Below, one piece after another: positions 24,701 through 37,144 of a stretch of DNA of 64,000 nt. The translations under genes and the position numbers were made by a program. Each line of letters begins with the position of its first letter. Positions within the stretch are counted from its first letter, which is position 1. The notes below the pieces were generated by a model, which did not search any database, was not told the origin of the DNA, and saw only the letters and a program-made list of their open reading frames with translations. Source of the stretch: Branchiostoma floridae (Eukaryota > Chordata > Leptocardii > Amphioxiformes > Branchiostomatidae); NCBI RefSeq assembly GCF_000003815.2, contig NC_049995.1:12100917-12164916 (forward strand), written 5' to 3'.

Positions 24701-27700
24701 TGTACAGTAGAGACACCGGGGCTTTGATTACTGTGCAGTACAGTCACAGACAATTGCACTATCGCAAACTCATAGCCACCGCAGATACCCCATTTTGTCC
24801 TTACCCCAAAATCAAATGCCTAAAAACTTAAGTGCATTTAGAGCGAGCATTACAATAAAGTATACTGAACTGTTGACCTCATTTTTGTCTGAATCTGGGC
24901 TGCCTATACTGTACATATTCTAACAAGAAATGTGCCAGGAAATTTTGCTTTAAAGCAAAGAAACTGTTTCAAAGGTTTTTCCTAAAGTTTATTACAATTT
25001 CCCAAAGGAGTACATGTAATTAAGCTAAATCCACTCCTATACACGAATGATTGATCAACTTAAACGGTGTGAATGTGATTGGCATGTTATTAGCGGCATG
25101 AGAATGCAAATTACTGTAAAACTAGTTAAAAAGTTTATGAAAGAATGAAAATCAGTGATGTGAAAGTTAGTATACAAAGTCTAGATTTGCTTTGCTTAGC
25201 TAGGGCTATATTCATATTGGCTTGATAAAATAAACAAATCAGGAAAAGACTGTTGAGTTTGAAAAGCGTGTAAGGTTAGCCATTTTACAGTATGTGAACA
25301 GGAATGTCCTTAAGGGCTCAGTTGTAGTCTGTGTTGTGTAAACATATATAGCTGTAATAACAAGGTGCCACACCCCCTTAAGAAGCTGAATAACATGCGA
25401 AGAAGTGTAGCTTCATTAACTTTTATTTTGCAGTGGAGCAGAAAGATGGTTTTGAATTTTCATACTGTAAATGTATTTAAGTTCGCGGGGATTTAATTTC
25501 GCGGTAGTGGGAATATGGCTTTTCGCGGTGGATTTAAGTTCGCGGTAACACCGTAGACTGCAGTCTAATACCATAATAGAAAAACGTTCGCGGTGGATTT
25601 AAATTCGCGGTGAAGTGGTAACCGCGAAAACCGCGAACATTAATCCACCGCGAACATTTCTGCATTTACAGTATTTCACATGTATATGTATATTATCTTA
25701 ACCTTTAAACTGCCAGAGTTTCAGCCCTATAAAATGCTATCAGTGCCAGGGTTGGCCGCTGACCCCGAAAAGAGACACCCGAACAAGGCCGAAGTCCCTA
25801 ACTTTCGGGGTTTGTGCGCTATGCTGCTACTTTGGGGGAATATGCTATCCTGGTTAAAACCGGGCACGGCACACAGGGCATGTATATGTGTGCCGGATAT
25901 ATCCGGTTTTGGCAGTTTAAGGGTTAAAATTGAAACAAAATACAATTTGTGAAAAATAGCATGATAATGATAGTACATAAAGAGTCTATTCTTTCTTGGT
26001 AATGTAAGGCCACACTGTACGGCCACACTTGTAAAGCCACACTAATTTTTTAATGGATGACAACCTCTGGAGAAAACTAATAATGTGGGAGCCAGAAGAT
26101 AAATGTTCACGCAGTTCTCTCTTGCAAGTACATTCAAATGTATACTCTGTACTCTCAAATGTATATCTCAAAAGATTGAACAAAAAACGAATTATGAAAA
26201 ATATCATATAGCACATAACAAGTCCATTTTTGCTTGCTTTTTCTAACCAATTATTTAATGATGTCCACCCTGTTGTGTTTGTTACTAGGTGGAGTACATG
26301 CTGGTTGTTCTGGATGAGAACAACAAAACAGCTCGCCCCAGTCTGATTGAAAAGAAAAATGATATTTGAAAAATAGCATAGTCCAATTTTTTTCGTGCTC
26401 GTACGTAACTAACAATCGATGTCCTCCCTATTGTGTTTGGTTGTTCCATATAGGTGGAGTACATGCTGGTTGTTCTGGATGAAAACAACAGGACGGCCCG
26501 GCTGAGTCTGAAGGGGAACCAAGTCCTGGAACAGCTGGAGAAGAGGGAGAGAGAAAGCCCAAAGTAAAACTACAACTGTAATCTGTTTGTGTGGCAATAC
26601 CAGACTATACTGATTTACAACCTATAACAACAAACACCAAACACCAATACTATCGATTGAACTGTTTGTTGTCATCAATGAAGGTTAGAGTTAGACATCG
26701 AGGTAAAAAGATACTGCAAAAAAACAGTTACTCATGACAAGCAACTGGATATGGTTTTGGAAATGATCAGACATTTCAGACACCATCCGGTGTTTGTTTG
26801 TTTGTTTATTTAGATCTCCATTAGATTTTACAATATCTCGCAAAATAACTTCTTGGAGTCCATTTTGTCAGTGACACTGGAGAGATCTTGTTGGAGAGAG
26901 TATATTTATATATACTTAGTATATATCCTAACTATGCATTAAGATGCAAAAGAGATCTATCTGGAGAACAGGTTTATCCTAACTATTAACAAATCATATC
27001 CAGTTGCTTGAGTAACTGCTTTTGCTGTATCTTATTACCTGGATGTCTAACCTTCATATAGATGACAACAAACCGTTTAATCTATAGTAAAGACCCATCA
27101 GTTTGTACTGATGAAATAGCAGACAGGTAATGTCAAGTTCAAGGTAATCAAATCAAGAAAAAATTGTCCAAAACAAACATCAACAGTGTATACCATACTT
27201 TCCCCAATAAAGTAAGTAATAACCTCAATTGAAAAATGCACCAGGTCCTCTGATTTAGGGCAAGTCTTATAATATACATAGATAGAGAGAGTCAGTTAGA
27301 CATTTTAAATTTCTATAATATTAAAAAGTGCATATATTATCTTGTACTTAGTCTAGTACAAATGTACCTAAGTTGGTAATTCTGTAATTTTCTGTTAAGT
27401 GTTACCAAAATGTGAATGTAGATTGGTGTCTAACACCACAACCAAGACAAACATGGTGTGAAATGGCTACATTGATTTATCATAATAAAGTTTATTGGAA
27501 ATTCTTGCCCTTGGGCTAATTGAAGGTAACATGAAGGGTTCAAACAATGTAAGAAACGATATCACAGGTGTCTACTCTTGACTAGTCTAAATCTAGTAAA
27601 AGCTAACTCTAGATCCTGGGTTATTGGGTTTGACTCCTTTTTCAAAGACAGTATCATAATAGCAGGCTGCAATTTAACCAGAAGTTCCTTACTCCACATG

Positions 27701-30700
27701 CAGTGACCCCCCCACCACCTGGAGACCGGAGTACGCCAGTTACATGATCGAGGGGACACCCGGCAAGCCCTACGGAGGACTCATGGGGCACTTCAACATG
27801 GTGGAGTCCAACATGAGGCTAAGGTACAGGGTACACGTCGTTTTCACATCTAATCTATAGAAAGTTTGTCTTGTATCAGCCCAATCCTATAGCCTATCGC
27901 CTCTCTTGTTTGAACAAAAGACTTTCTAGAATGTTTTTATCATAATTTTAGTTTTCAAAGTCTCTTCTGGAGAATGTTCTAACATTCTCTTCTAATCATA
28001 ATTCTAGCAATATGTATATCAATGTATATTTTGCCTGCGCTGCAGCTGAACAATGATGATGATGATGATGATGATGACTTTGCATATTTTGCACATTTCA
28101 GGCGTGAAGAGCTGCTGTCATTGCTCGATCGGGAACTGGGAGAAACTGCCATTTCCTTCACAGTCTTTCCAAGGTGCAGAATTCAGTTGTATTATGTTGC
28201 TTTGATATCATTAAAAAAATTTGTTTCCATTCCATGCATAGAAAATAAAGAAGAAGGCAATGCTTTTTCAATTCTGTATCAGAATCTGTGTAGTTGGTAT
28301 AACCACGGCACCCTTCAATGTAACACACATTATATTTAGCTTTGCTGGTACACAGTGTGACAGCAGCTGGTTATAAGGCACTAAAGGGAAAAACGACATC
28401 AGATACAATTGAGTCTTTTATCTATTTCTCACAATAAGCTTTCTGGATATGTATCTTACTAGATTTTATGTTTTTTTGTACATCAGGCTTGGTAGCCCAG
28501 CCTTCACAGACCCGCAGGTTGAGTGTAACCCAACAGTAAACACGGCGTCACGATCGCTCTTCTTTCCTGATGCTGCAATCAACCATCATCCCAGGTTCAG
28601 GTAAGGAGTAGGAAAAATGATATACACTTGGTCTGGTATTTTTTTTACTAGCTTTAGTTTTGGGCTTGAGTTTGCAAATAGAGTGGTCATCCATCATTAT
28701 AAGTAGTACTGACTATTTTTTTTGTTTACCTAATTAATTTTTTTTCTGCCAATAGGACCCTTACCCGGAATATAAGGGAGAGAAGAGGGGAGAAAGTCTG
28801 TATCAACATACCAGGTAAATGATTTAGCATTGTCTAATGTATGTATGTGTTTCATGGGTGTAACGATCATAATTAATTCAGATGTCTTGTATTCTACTGT
28901 GTTATACACAAAATATGACCCTGGGACATTTACAGCCACAGAGAAGGACACTCAAAACTGATATTTCTGGTCTACGTTGACAGGTGGTTATTACAAATAG
29001 GATTCTTCTTGATTTTATCAATCAAAAGGAATGCTTGGTATGTTTTGGAAATGGGTATGTTGGACATGTTGACATAATAGGCTTAACAGTTGAGGGTACA
29101 GCCAACAAAAAGGCCACTCAAAATCAATAAATCTGGTCTACATTGATGTGGACAGTTGGTCACTATATACTGTAAATGCAGAAATGTTCACGGTGGTTTT
29201 ATCTAAACTTTGAACAGGGCTCGAAATACTGGGTGCATGTGCACCCAGGTGCACCCAAAATTGGAGCTGTGCACCCAATTATTTTCAGTGGGTGCACAGG
29301 GTGCACCCAAAAATTTTCTTAGGTTTATGTATGGAAAGATTTCAAGTATACTAGTATACATCATATTCTTGACATCTAAGTGTTAGAAAGATAATAAAAA
29401 TGTCTGTCATGTTACTTGTTTAAGAATTTGATAGCTTGTAACTAAGTTTTGTTATAAGGTTTTTTTTTTGCATTCTACTTACTAAAGATTTAAGTGATGC
29501 ACCCAAAAAAGTTTTGGTGCACCCAATTTTTCAAGCTGGGTGCACCAGTGCACCTAATCCCCAAAATGAATTTCGAGCCCTGTTGAAGTTTTTCACGGTG
29601 GCTGCTTCACCGTCAACTTAAAACCACCATGACCATTTCTCCATAATAGTTTTTGACTACAGTCTATAGCACTACCATGAACTTAAAACCACCGCCAGCA
29701 TTCCATTTTCCCGCTACCAAGAAAGTAAATCCCAGCAAACTTAAATGCATTTACAGTATAGGACTCTTAATAATTTTGTCAATCAAAGGGAAGGTAGGTA
29801 TAGGTGGTCCTTTTGCAGAGGTGGCTATTTTGCACAGGTTTCACTATAATATTATAAACTATAAAAAAAGCCTAATATGATTGGCCAAGTGGTCCTTATG
29901 CAGAGGTTGTCACCTGTAAAGGTTTGACTGTTGTACTTTAATTTACGGTTTGAAATTTTGATCCTTGAGACAATGACACCTTCATCATATTTGATACTTG
30001 TTAATTATAATTCACCATAATTCACCATAATCAAAGATGGAGAGAGGCTTTCTAGGAGAAAAGCTAACAATATTAACGTTTAATTCTGATGTCTAGTTTT
30101 CCAGGACAAAAACACACCAAAACCATTCAGGGAAACTTTTTCAAACGGTGACGAAGAATCGAGAAAGGCTGCTAAAGATGACCACATCTACATGGACTGT
30201 ATGGGGTTCGGTATGGGGTGTTCGTGTCTGCAGATGACGTTCCAGGCTTGTAATATAGACGAGGCAAGGCATCTGTACGACCAACTGGCTCCACTTTGTC
30301 CCATCTTTGTGAGTATTGAAATATGTACTAGATGATACATTGTTCTGTTTAAAAGGTATCTCTACATTAAATTGATGATGTCATGATACATTTGTATATG
30401 CGTAATATTATGCTGTTTTGTTGAAAGAAAGTTATGTAGCTTGTAATGATATTGTAGTTTTTAGCAAGTGAACACACAATGTATTGTACCGAGCTCTTCT
30501 TATACTACATTGACCTTGTGACAAATATTCAGTCCTGTTGTAGACATAACGTCATGCATTGGAGAGTGTTTGTTTGGGGGAAGGCTGTCAAGGAGTTAAG
30601 CCCACCTTTTTAAGATTTATTTCAAGACGAAATGGTGTGAACTGCATGGTACTTGACACAAGGTATTTTTTTCTGAATGAGCAAACTGTCAAGAAGGAAC

Positions 30701-33700
30701 GATCATGCATAAAAGCCCAGCAAAAGTGTGATCAAGGGTTACGTACTAGTCATGTAAATACTAAAACAAACTTGGCAACCTCTCCTTTGTTTGGTTAAGT
30801 CAGGTTTGTAGACACATACCTAATGGATAGACAAGGGGTCAGTGACTATACAAAATTTTGTTTGCTACCTTTTAGTGTTCCCCTTTCTTCCATTGCACAC
30901 CATGGTTTAAACCTAATGTTTAGACAAGTAAATATTGTTAACACTTGACTGTATGAGAACTTACATGTACATGCATACCCCCCCCCCCCCATTATACAGC
31001 AATCCATCCCCCAACTTTTGGTGTATATATAGGGCAGTAGAAGTACTGCCCATTTCTCTAGCCCTAGGGCTACACAGTTGTACCAAGCAGGTATAGATAA
31101 CCTCCTTGGTCGTACATTCAACCTCTACAGTAGGGCATTAGTCCACTGGTAGTGTGTTCAACTACAGCTTTTGTATCATAATATGTTCATAATTTATTAT
31201 GTTCAACTTCAAGCTTAAGTACTGAATCAGATTGAGTTTAAGTTCAGAATCATATAGGTTCATATTTATCAATGCTGACTCATAAGCAGAGAATTTTCCA
31301 TTTCTAAAACCTTTGGTATTACCAGGCTATTGTTCAAAACCTGTCGTGTCCTGAATGGAAAATGACTATGAATATGATATAACACTGAAGTTATTATTGT
31401 TTTTATCATCTGGTTGTTACCCACAAATGAATTGACGGTATACCTTGCTGCTGTAATCACTATAACAGAGACATGGCGGAGAATTTGTCATTGAAAAATT
31501 GTCATGTATGTCCCCAGTTGGCGCTGAGTGCGGCTGCCCCGGTGTATCGTGGGTACCTTGCGGACGTGGACTGCAGGTGGAACATCATCGCGGGATCGGT
31601 AGACTGTCGGACACGGGAGGAGAGGGGTCTGGAGGTAACTAAATATTAAATTTTGCAATATATAGTGTACCGTAATGTTTAAAATATGGAAGATATCATC
31701 ATAACAGGGTGTCTCCAGCTTTGAATTTCATTCTGTCCTACTCATTGTTTGGGAGCCAACATGTTGTCAATTAAAATCTGCTGTTTATAAAATTACATTT
31801 TTCATTGATTCAGTTTTTTGTCATGAAGCACTGATTTTTGAAATGGAGGGGTGGACTTTTTTCCCAACCCAACAAATAAATTTCTATCCCAGGGCGGAGG
31901 GACGGGTCTTGGAAACATCCCTGCATAATAAAATTAAACATTTACAATGTTACTTTTATCAGTTATTATAGATTTTGGTTATGTTAGTAAATGTGATTCT
32001 CATGAACCCATCACTTTGACCTGTTCCTCCACAGCCCTTGAAGGACGACAAGTTTGTGATTCCGAAGTCCAGATATGACTCCATCGACTGTTATCTGACC
32101 CCAGAGGCGCAGAAGTACAACGACATTGACCTTGTTCTGGACCAGGACATCTGCCAGCAACTGGAGGACGCAGGTTTGTTTGTTTATTTGAAAGATTCCC
32201 ATTGGTGAACATATACAATAATACTTATAACTTAATGTCTAGTATTCCTGGATTCATAGTAACTACAAACATGTACATCATACAGTATTACCAATTTGAA
32301 AGCTATTATTATGATAGCAACATACCTACACCTAAAATGACACGGCACCTGTTCTGACTGTCAACGACATTCTTAATTAAAAAATGGAGCTGAGTGGCGT
32401 TGTGTGTGGCGTAATTGGTAGAGCTTTCTTTGGGCTCAGGTAACAGCATAATTGTTAGAGTTGCTAGTTGTATGTAGCACCAAACAACCACGTCATGACA
32501 TGTGTTTTGATCCCCAGGAATAGACAGGCTCCTGGCCCGTCATTTCGCTCACCTGTTTATCCGGGACCCGATCTCACTCTTCAGTGAGAAGATCCACCTC
32601 AACGATGATGAGGAGTCGGATCACTTTGAGGTGGGATCAAACTCAGGATTTTTGTTTGTTTGTTTGTTTGTTTGATCTATTGAGATCCATATTCTCATCG
32701 TACCCAATTTTACATGTACCTATCTTCCTTGAGTCCTCACCAAATGTCTACAAGTAGAACATTTTTTTCAATGTTAGCTAAGATCACTTTGAGGTGGGAT
32801 CACACTGAGAATCTTTGTTTGTTTGTTTGGTCTATTGAGATCTCCATTTTATCACACTACCCAATTTTACATGTAGCTGAATACACTACGGACTCCAGGA
32901 AGAATGGAGATCCAAATAAAATGAACAAAGCTGCATTTCTTCCATAATTCCTCTTCAAATATCTTCATGTAGAGCATTTGCTAAGTGTAAATATTAAGCT
33001 TAAATTCTTCCCACACCTTTTGGTATATAGGGCAATGCCCATCTCCATTTTCAGAGCCCTTGGGCCTTACAGTTGAATGTGCAAATGCTACAGCAAAGGG
33101 GGCTAGTCTACTGGTAGTATTGTGTGTTCAACTATTATACCAGGACCTGCTAGAAGCTAATAAGAAGGCCGTGGCTTGGCTGCAGTACTGGTACGGAACG
33201 ATATGATGATGAACTATAATAATACTTTTGTATAACAAAAACATATTCTCCATACACAGCACTTTACATTAGACCTTTAGGTTAGATAATGCTTAGAGCC
33301 ATGCTGGTAGTTAAAGGTCAAGCTAAGATGGCTGACATGAACTTTTCTCATTTTCCAGAACATCCAGTCGACCAACTGGCAGTCCATGAGGTTCAAACCG
33401 CCCCCGCCCAACTCTCCTATTGGCTGGCGGGTCGAGTTTAGGCCAACGGAGGTCAGTGGAAGGGACAGACCAATCATTTTCAACTTTAAAACTTTAAGAT
33501 GCTCATAATTAGTAGCCTCTTGTCAGCTTTAAACTAGAAAATTATACCTTTGATACCATCCTCAGGATGAAGGCAGATCCAATGCCTGTGAGCTCTCGAT
33601 CTTTATTTTTGGCAAGTTGCTGTTTGTACTTTTCTCTCTTTCACAGTTTATCTAACCTGGATTTGAACTGATTCATAGACTTAGAAGTAATGAAAAATTT

Positions 33701-36700
33701 TGTTTCACTGCCAAAGCAAGAAGAGATGACAGACATATATAATTTGATAAGCTTGATTCAGAGGGAGAAACTTTGAGATGAAAGTAGTTTGCAAATAATG
33801 TTGACTTTTGTAACAACCCTTACACATGTTATAAAGTATCACATAAATGCTGTGTACTTTGCTTGGGAACAATTTATATACAGAAATGTTTTAAACTTTC
33901 TTTCTTTCATTTTTGTACAGGTGCAATTGACAGATTTTGAGAATGCTGCGTACGTGGTGTTCATCGTTCTCCTGACCAGAGTCATCCTGTCGTACAACCT
34001 CAACTTCCTCATTCCAATATCTAAGGTCGGTTTATTATTGACTGCAATAGATTGTTAGTGACTCAGTTTGTAACCCCTATAGTGTCTGTACCTCCTGCAG
34101 TGTTGTTACCACTGAAGTGTCCATACCCCCTATAGAAGCTTACCCCCTGTAGCATCTGTACCCCATGTAATGCCTGTACCCCCTGTAGTGTTTGTAACCC
34201 CTGTAGAGTCCATACCCCCTGTAGTGTCTGTACCCCCTGTACTGTCCACAAGCCCTGAAGTGTCCATACCCCCTAAGTGTCCAAAACCCAGGGCCTGAGT
34301 GTATAGTGTCTGTACACCCTGTACCCCCATCTTAGGTTCATTACAAGCTACATAAAATGCTCAATAATTGCTACAATTCTGAATGTTATCACTGTGACAG
34401 TGATTGTGGAAGCTTATAGACTTACCTGAGGAAACTATTTGTGGAAATGATGTAATTCAGTTTTCATGAGTTTAACTTTAAGAAATGTCGCCTTGTCCCC
34501 AACAGGTTGATGAAAATATGCAGGAGGCTCAGAAGCGAGATGCTGTCAGACAGGGGCTCTTCTGGTTTAGGAAGGAGGTCCTGCCTCCCAGTAAGTGTCA
34601 ACATCAGAGTTTTTTTTCTCCTTCACAAACATGGGCCCCCAAACAATGGATGGGATGGAACAAAATTTAAGCCACAGTGTAGAGATAGCCCAGATTTGTA
34701 CACTACACTTCACACATGTGTATGATGCTTTTATTTTTTACCTTAGCCAAGAAGGCTAATAGTATGTTTTCAGCAACGTTTGAGTGTGTGTGTGTGTGTG
34801 TGCGTGTGTGCATGTGTGTGACACTGTGTGACTGTGTACATTGTACATGTGTATGTGTGCATTGTAGGATTGTGTAGATGACCAGCATAACTCTAGAATG
34901 CATTGATGGTTTTTATTGATGTTGGTAGGTCCGACCTAGAAATGATCACATTTTGGGCCCCCTTGCAGCTTGTTATGGTACTGCAGCAGAATTCTCGAGT
35001 TCTATATATATAGTTGTCAATCATGTGAGCCTTCCCCCATTGACACCTGTATATTATTGTACTTTCTAGATGAGTGCTGTGAGGAGGATCCAAAACCCAA
35101 GCCGGCCGCCAAGTCCTACAGCCAGTATAACGGGTCCTGTCAGCAGGAGGAGTACACCAAGATGTCAATCAACGAGATCATCAACGGACAGGTCAGACAT
35201 GGAATGATGTTTACTGTTAAATTTTTTTTGGGTTTCTCCTGTCAATTGGACAGATGAGGAGGCAGACAGGCTTTTGCTTGTTAGCCTGACCTGCCGATGA
35301 CTTTTTATGGTGAAGGAGGCTAGGGGTGTGCAATTCCTTCTCCACCCTCTCGTCTACTGGAGCACTAAGTCTCACAGGGGCAACTGTATGCAACGTGTGA
35401 GGCGGCTCCAGCAGATGCAGCTTTGTTGTTCGGAGTATCCGTCTCCTAGGAGGACTTCCGACCAAGGATGTAAGGGGTTCCTCCTACCCCCGACTCGTGT
35501 GCCATGGCGGGTGCCACAAAGCCTCACCAAGGCCACACTGTTTACAGTAACATTAAAAGCAAAGCAATCACATAGGAATCAAAGATCTCATTCATGTGTG
35601 ACATATTGTCATGTAGATTATTTGTGAATACTAATTGATGATAGCTCTAGCCATCATAGCTATCCGTCTCCCACAAGGTGTAATAATCAAACAAAGATAT
35701 TGTTAAGTTAAAAAGTATATAATTACCCATATTAGTCTGATAATACAATGTATACAAAGGGATGGTGCCATCTCCATTTCTTTAGCCCTTGAACCACACA
35801 TTTGTGCAAGATATTACTACACGTAACATTGTACATCAGGGATCTAGTCTGCTGGTAGTTGTGTGTTTAACTCTAATGCATACTCAGCTCATCAGTGCTG
35901 AGTGCTAAGCAGAGAAGGCAATTTCTACTATGATCTCGTCATGTGACAAAGTTGCATTATTTATGTTTACCCAACAGGCCGGTGGATTCCAGGGTCTGGT
36001 GTCGTTGATGAACTCTTACCTGGAGACGGTTGAGATTGACGTGGACACCAGGTGCTCTGTACAGCAGTATCTCAGGCTCATCCAGAAAAGGGCTTCAGGT
36101 ACGACACGGAGAACGTATTGTACTTAAACTACTTAAAGATATAGTTAGAATTACTTTAAGAGTTTTGGTGTGAAGCTACATGTAGCATTTAACTGTCTTT
36201 GGCCCAACCAGAAGGTTGGCAAATTTCAAAATCTGCAGATTTTAAGAAATTAGATCAATTATAAGAAACTCAGAGAAGGGATTCAAGTAGGGCACTTGGC
36301 ACATTCTTTACTATCCTACTTGTCCCTACAGTACCTAGATGTAGTCCCTACGGGTCCTTGGGGGGATAAGATAGACACGAAGAATGCTGTCTCTAGGCTT
36401 ATCTTTCTATTCATATATAGTTAGTCTTTTGGCCAGGTTTAGGAACATCCAATCTGCGGTGTTGTCCTGCCAGGGTTTTCTGTGTTGCAATTCTATTAGG
36501 CTTGTCTATGCAAGGACACACCTAGAAATAATCTACAGTAACACGACTTTAAATGTGGATCTGAACTGTCTTAAGCCGCCGATTGATTGATTGATTTTCT
36601 TTTCATCTTTGATAGTCAAGAAATTGTAGTTTACTGTAAATGCATTTAAGTTCGCGGGGATTTAATTTCGCGGTTACACCATAGACTGCAGCCTAATACC

Positions 36701-37144
36701 ACAATAGAAAAATTTTCGCGGTGGATTTAAGTTCGCGGTGAAGTGATCACCGCGAAAACCGCGAATATTAATCCACCGCGAACATTTCTGCATTTACAGT
36801 ATTACCTAATCTGTACATTGTAAATCCAGACATTTTGGACTAAACTTCCTATTTAAAGGATGGACAAAAGCAAATCCCTGATTTCTTATTTTCTAGGGGA
36901 GCTGATGACAACAGCCCGTTGGATCCGTGCCTTCGTCCAGAACCACCCCAAGTACAAATACGACTCCGTAGTGTCCGACGAAATCGCGTACGACCTCACA
37001 AAGGTGTCGGACGAGATCACGAAGGGCATCCGCTCGTGTCCGGAACTCTTCGGAATGCTGAACTCGCGCACTAAAGTTTCCCTACCCCCTGTAGTGCACA
37101 AGAAACTGAGGAAGGAAAACCCAGATCACGATATTTTGACCTAA
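18718..37144 (+). CDS. GCLC: Glutamate-cysteine ligase catalytic subunit (16 exons, 659 aa)
   Basis: Catalyses ATP-dependent joining of L-glutamate and L-cysteine to gamma-glutamylcysteine, the rate-limiting cytosolic step of glutathione synthesis. Exons: 18718-18867, 26454-26563, 27704-27823, 28102-28173, 28487-28600, 28756-28814, 30097-30308, 31518-31634, 32035-32173, 32518-32630, 33359-33451, 33921-34025, 34506-34590, 35070-35191, 35978-36098, 36897-37144. All junctions are GT..AG and frames close exactly to 659 aa (human about 637). It opens [16 protein letters not shown] like the vertebrate enzyme. E50 and E52 (WGDEVEY) match conserved substrate/metal glutamates, C252 matches human C249, and C563 in VDTRCS matches human C553. 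Other family blocks are [31 protein letters not shown] and [19 protein letters not shown]. The last ~25 residues are poorly conserved. A degenerate copy of exon 2 lies just upstream of it. No GCLM modifier gene is in the window. Confidence 0.97.
21713..21823 (+). repeat. Module R, first of two identical 111-bp copies
   Basis: Identical base for base to 22971-23081 by eye. CpG-rich, starts ATGGTAGGATTGC and contains a small hairpin (ATTGCT...AGCAAT). No open frame of note; function unknown. Confidence 0.85.
22180..22270 (-). promoter_or_regulatory. CpG-rich promoter-like block inside GCLC intron 1
   Basis: Dense CpG with CTCGCGAAATTTCGCG and TTCTCGCGAGG, resembling E2F and CGCG-box promoter motifs. 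On the minus strand ACATGGCTGCC is a good start context at about 22250 and opens a 37-codon frame; a possible donor (AGCAGGTATGT) lies downstream near 22110. A cryptic or fossil minus-strand first exon is possible, but no second exon was found. Confidence 0.25.
22379..22715 (+). repeat. Two-copy tandem repeat of about 215 bp
   Basis: CTGAAGACCCTCGGGACCC near 22379 and CTGAAGACCCTCAGGACCC near 22592 start related blocks; each is followed by a related TTCTGCAG...GATCTTCAC block (about 22490 and 22695). Diverged tandem duplication, no convincing coding sense. Confidence 0.55.
22854..22970 (+). repeat. Module S, first of two identical 117-bp copies, joined to module R
   Basis: Identical to 23237-23353. 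It begins GGCCGTTGATGTCTTTGC and can fold on GATGTCTTT/AAAGACATC. The second copy of module R (22971-23081) follows with no bases between. Upstream, GCTACGCGGTTTGGGG near 22817-22832 is the inverse of CCCCAAACCGCGTAGC inside the module, giving a 16-bp inverted repeat. Confidence 0.85.
25465..25671 (+). mobile_element. TA-flanked MITE with CGCG-rich arms, copy 1
   Basis: Starts CTGTAAATG and ends CATTTACAG with TA on both sides. The interior contains repeated TTCGCGGTGGATTTAA-like motifs in both orientations. Related copies: 36634-36799, 29170-29756 (interrupted) and a diverged one at 42812-43062. TA target and TIRs suggest mobilisation by a Tc1/mariner-like or other TA-targeting transposase; none is encoded here. 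Confidence 0.75.
26286..26346 (+). pseudogene. Degenerate duplicate of GCLC exon 2
   Basis: After an intact acceptor (TTACTAG, ending at 26288) the sequence repeats the start of exon 2, [19 protein letters not shown], then diverges, has no donor and reaches TGA a few codons on. It lies ~165 bp upstream of the real exon (26454-26563); upstream intron sequence is also duplicated (about 25925-25999, 26160-26285 and 26345-26453). Using it would truncate GCLC at about residue 76. Confidence 0.75.
26661..27080. mobile_element. Fold-back element with ~95-bp inverted arms
   Basis: Left arm about 26663-26757 and right arm about 26991-27080 are imperfect inverted copies (GCAACTGGATATGG against CATATCCAGTTGC; GTTTGTTGTCATC against GATGACAACAAAC). 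The spacer holds TTTG repeats. No coding capacity. Located in GCLC intron 2. Confidence 0.65.
28053..28079. repeat. (ATG)n trinucleotide run
   Basis: Eight or so ATG/GAT triplets, ~25 bp before the acceptor of GCLC exon 4. Confidence 0.9.
29170..29756 (+). mobile_element. TA-flanked MITE, copy interrupted by another element
   Basis: Same family as 25465-25671, with CTGTAAATGCAGAAATG at the left and GCATTTACAG at the right, TA on both sides. The 368-bp element at 29215-29582 has inserted into it. The CGCG positions have largely decayed to CACG/CATG, consistent with loss of methylated CpG and an older copy. In GCLC intron 6. Confidence 0.7.
29215..29582 (+). mobile_element. hAT-like element with CAGGGCTCGAAAT ends, nested copy
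   Basis: Terminal inverted repeats CAGGGCTCGAAAT and ATTTCGAGCCCTG, flanked by the direct repeat TTGAA. Subterminal regions carry several GTGCACCCA motifs in both orientations, possible transposase-binding sites. The CAGGG start is typical of hAT elements; a 5-bp target duplication would place it near the hAT5 group rather than 8-bp hATs. Confidence 0.65.
32617..32900 (+). repeat. Tandem duplication spanning the donor of GCLC exon 10
   Basis: The exon end and donor region GATCACTTTGAGGTGGGATCA (32617 on) recurs at about 32781, followed in both copies by (TTTG)n, a GATCTATTGAGATC-like block and CCCAATTTTACATGTA. The second copy includes only the last ~12 exon bases plus a donor. Confidence 0.75.
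34071..34330 (+). repeat. Diverged minisatellite, period about 18 bp
   Basis: Repeated TACCCCCTGTAGTGTCTG-like units in GCLC intron 12. Open frames on the minus strand across it are repeat artefacts. Confidence 0.75.
36295..36600 (+). repeat. Possible LINE 3' end with (ATTG)n tail
   Basis: A block in GCLC intron 15 ends in CCGCCGATTGATTGATTGATT, a short tandem tail like that of CR1/L2-type LINEs. No coding part is attached. Confidence 0.35.
36634..36799 (+). mobile_element. TA-flanked MITE with CGCG-rich arms, copy 2
   Basis: Starts CTGTAAATGCATTTAAG, ends CATTTACAG, TA on both sides; closely similar to 25465-25671 but lacks ~40 bp near the left end. It lies ~100 bp before the last GCLC exon. 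Confidence 0.75.

Larger units (their letters stand above)
18868..26453 (+). other. GCLC intron 1 (7.6 kb)
   Basis: Apart from the entries below, no gene seen. It includes low-complexity AT-rich sequence at 19200-20600, dispersed-repeat relatives at about 20670-21010 (similar blocks at 31690-31910, 45246-45420 and 45890-46030), a CpG-rich island at about 21770-22730 with duplicated modules, a block at 24160-24250 related to 39785-39850, and a TA-flanked MITE at 25465-25671. Open frames here show no family I recognise. Confidence 0.6.
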
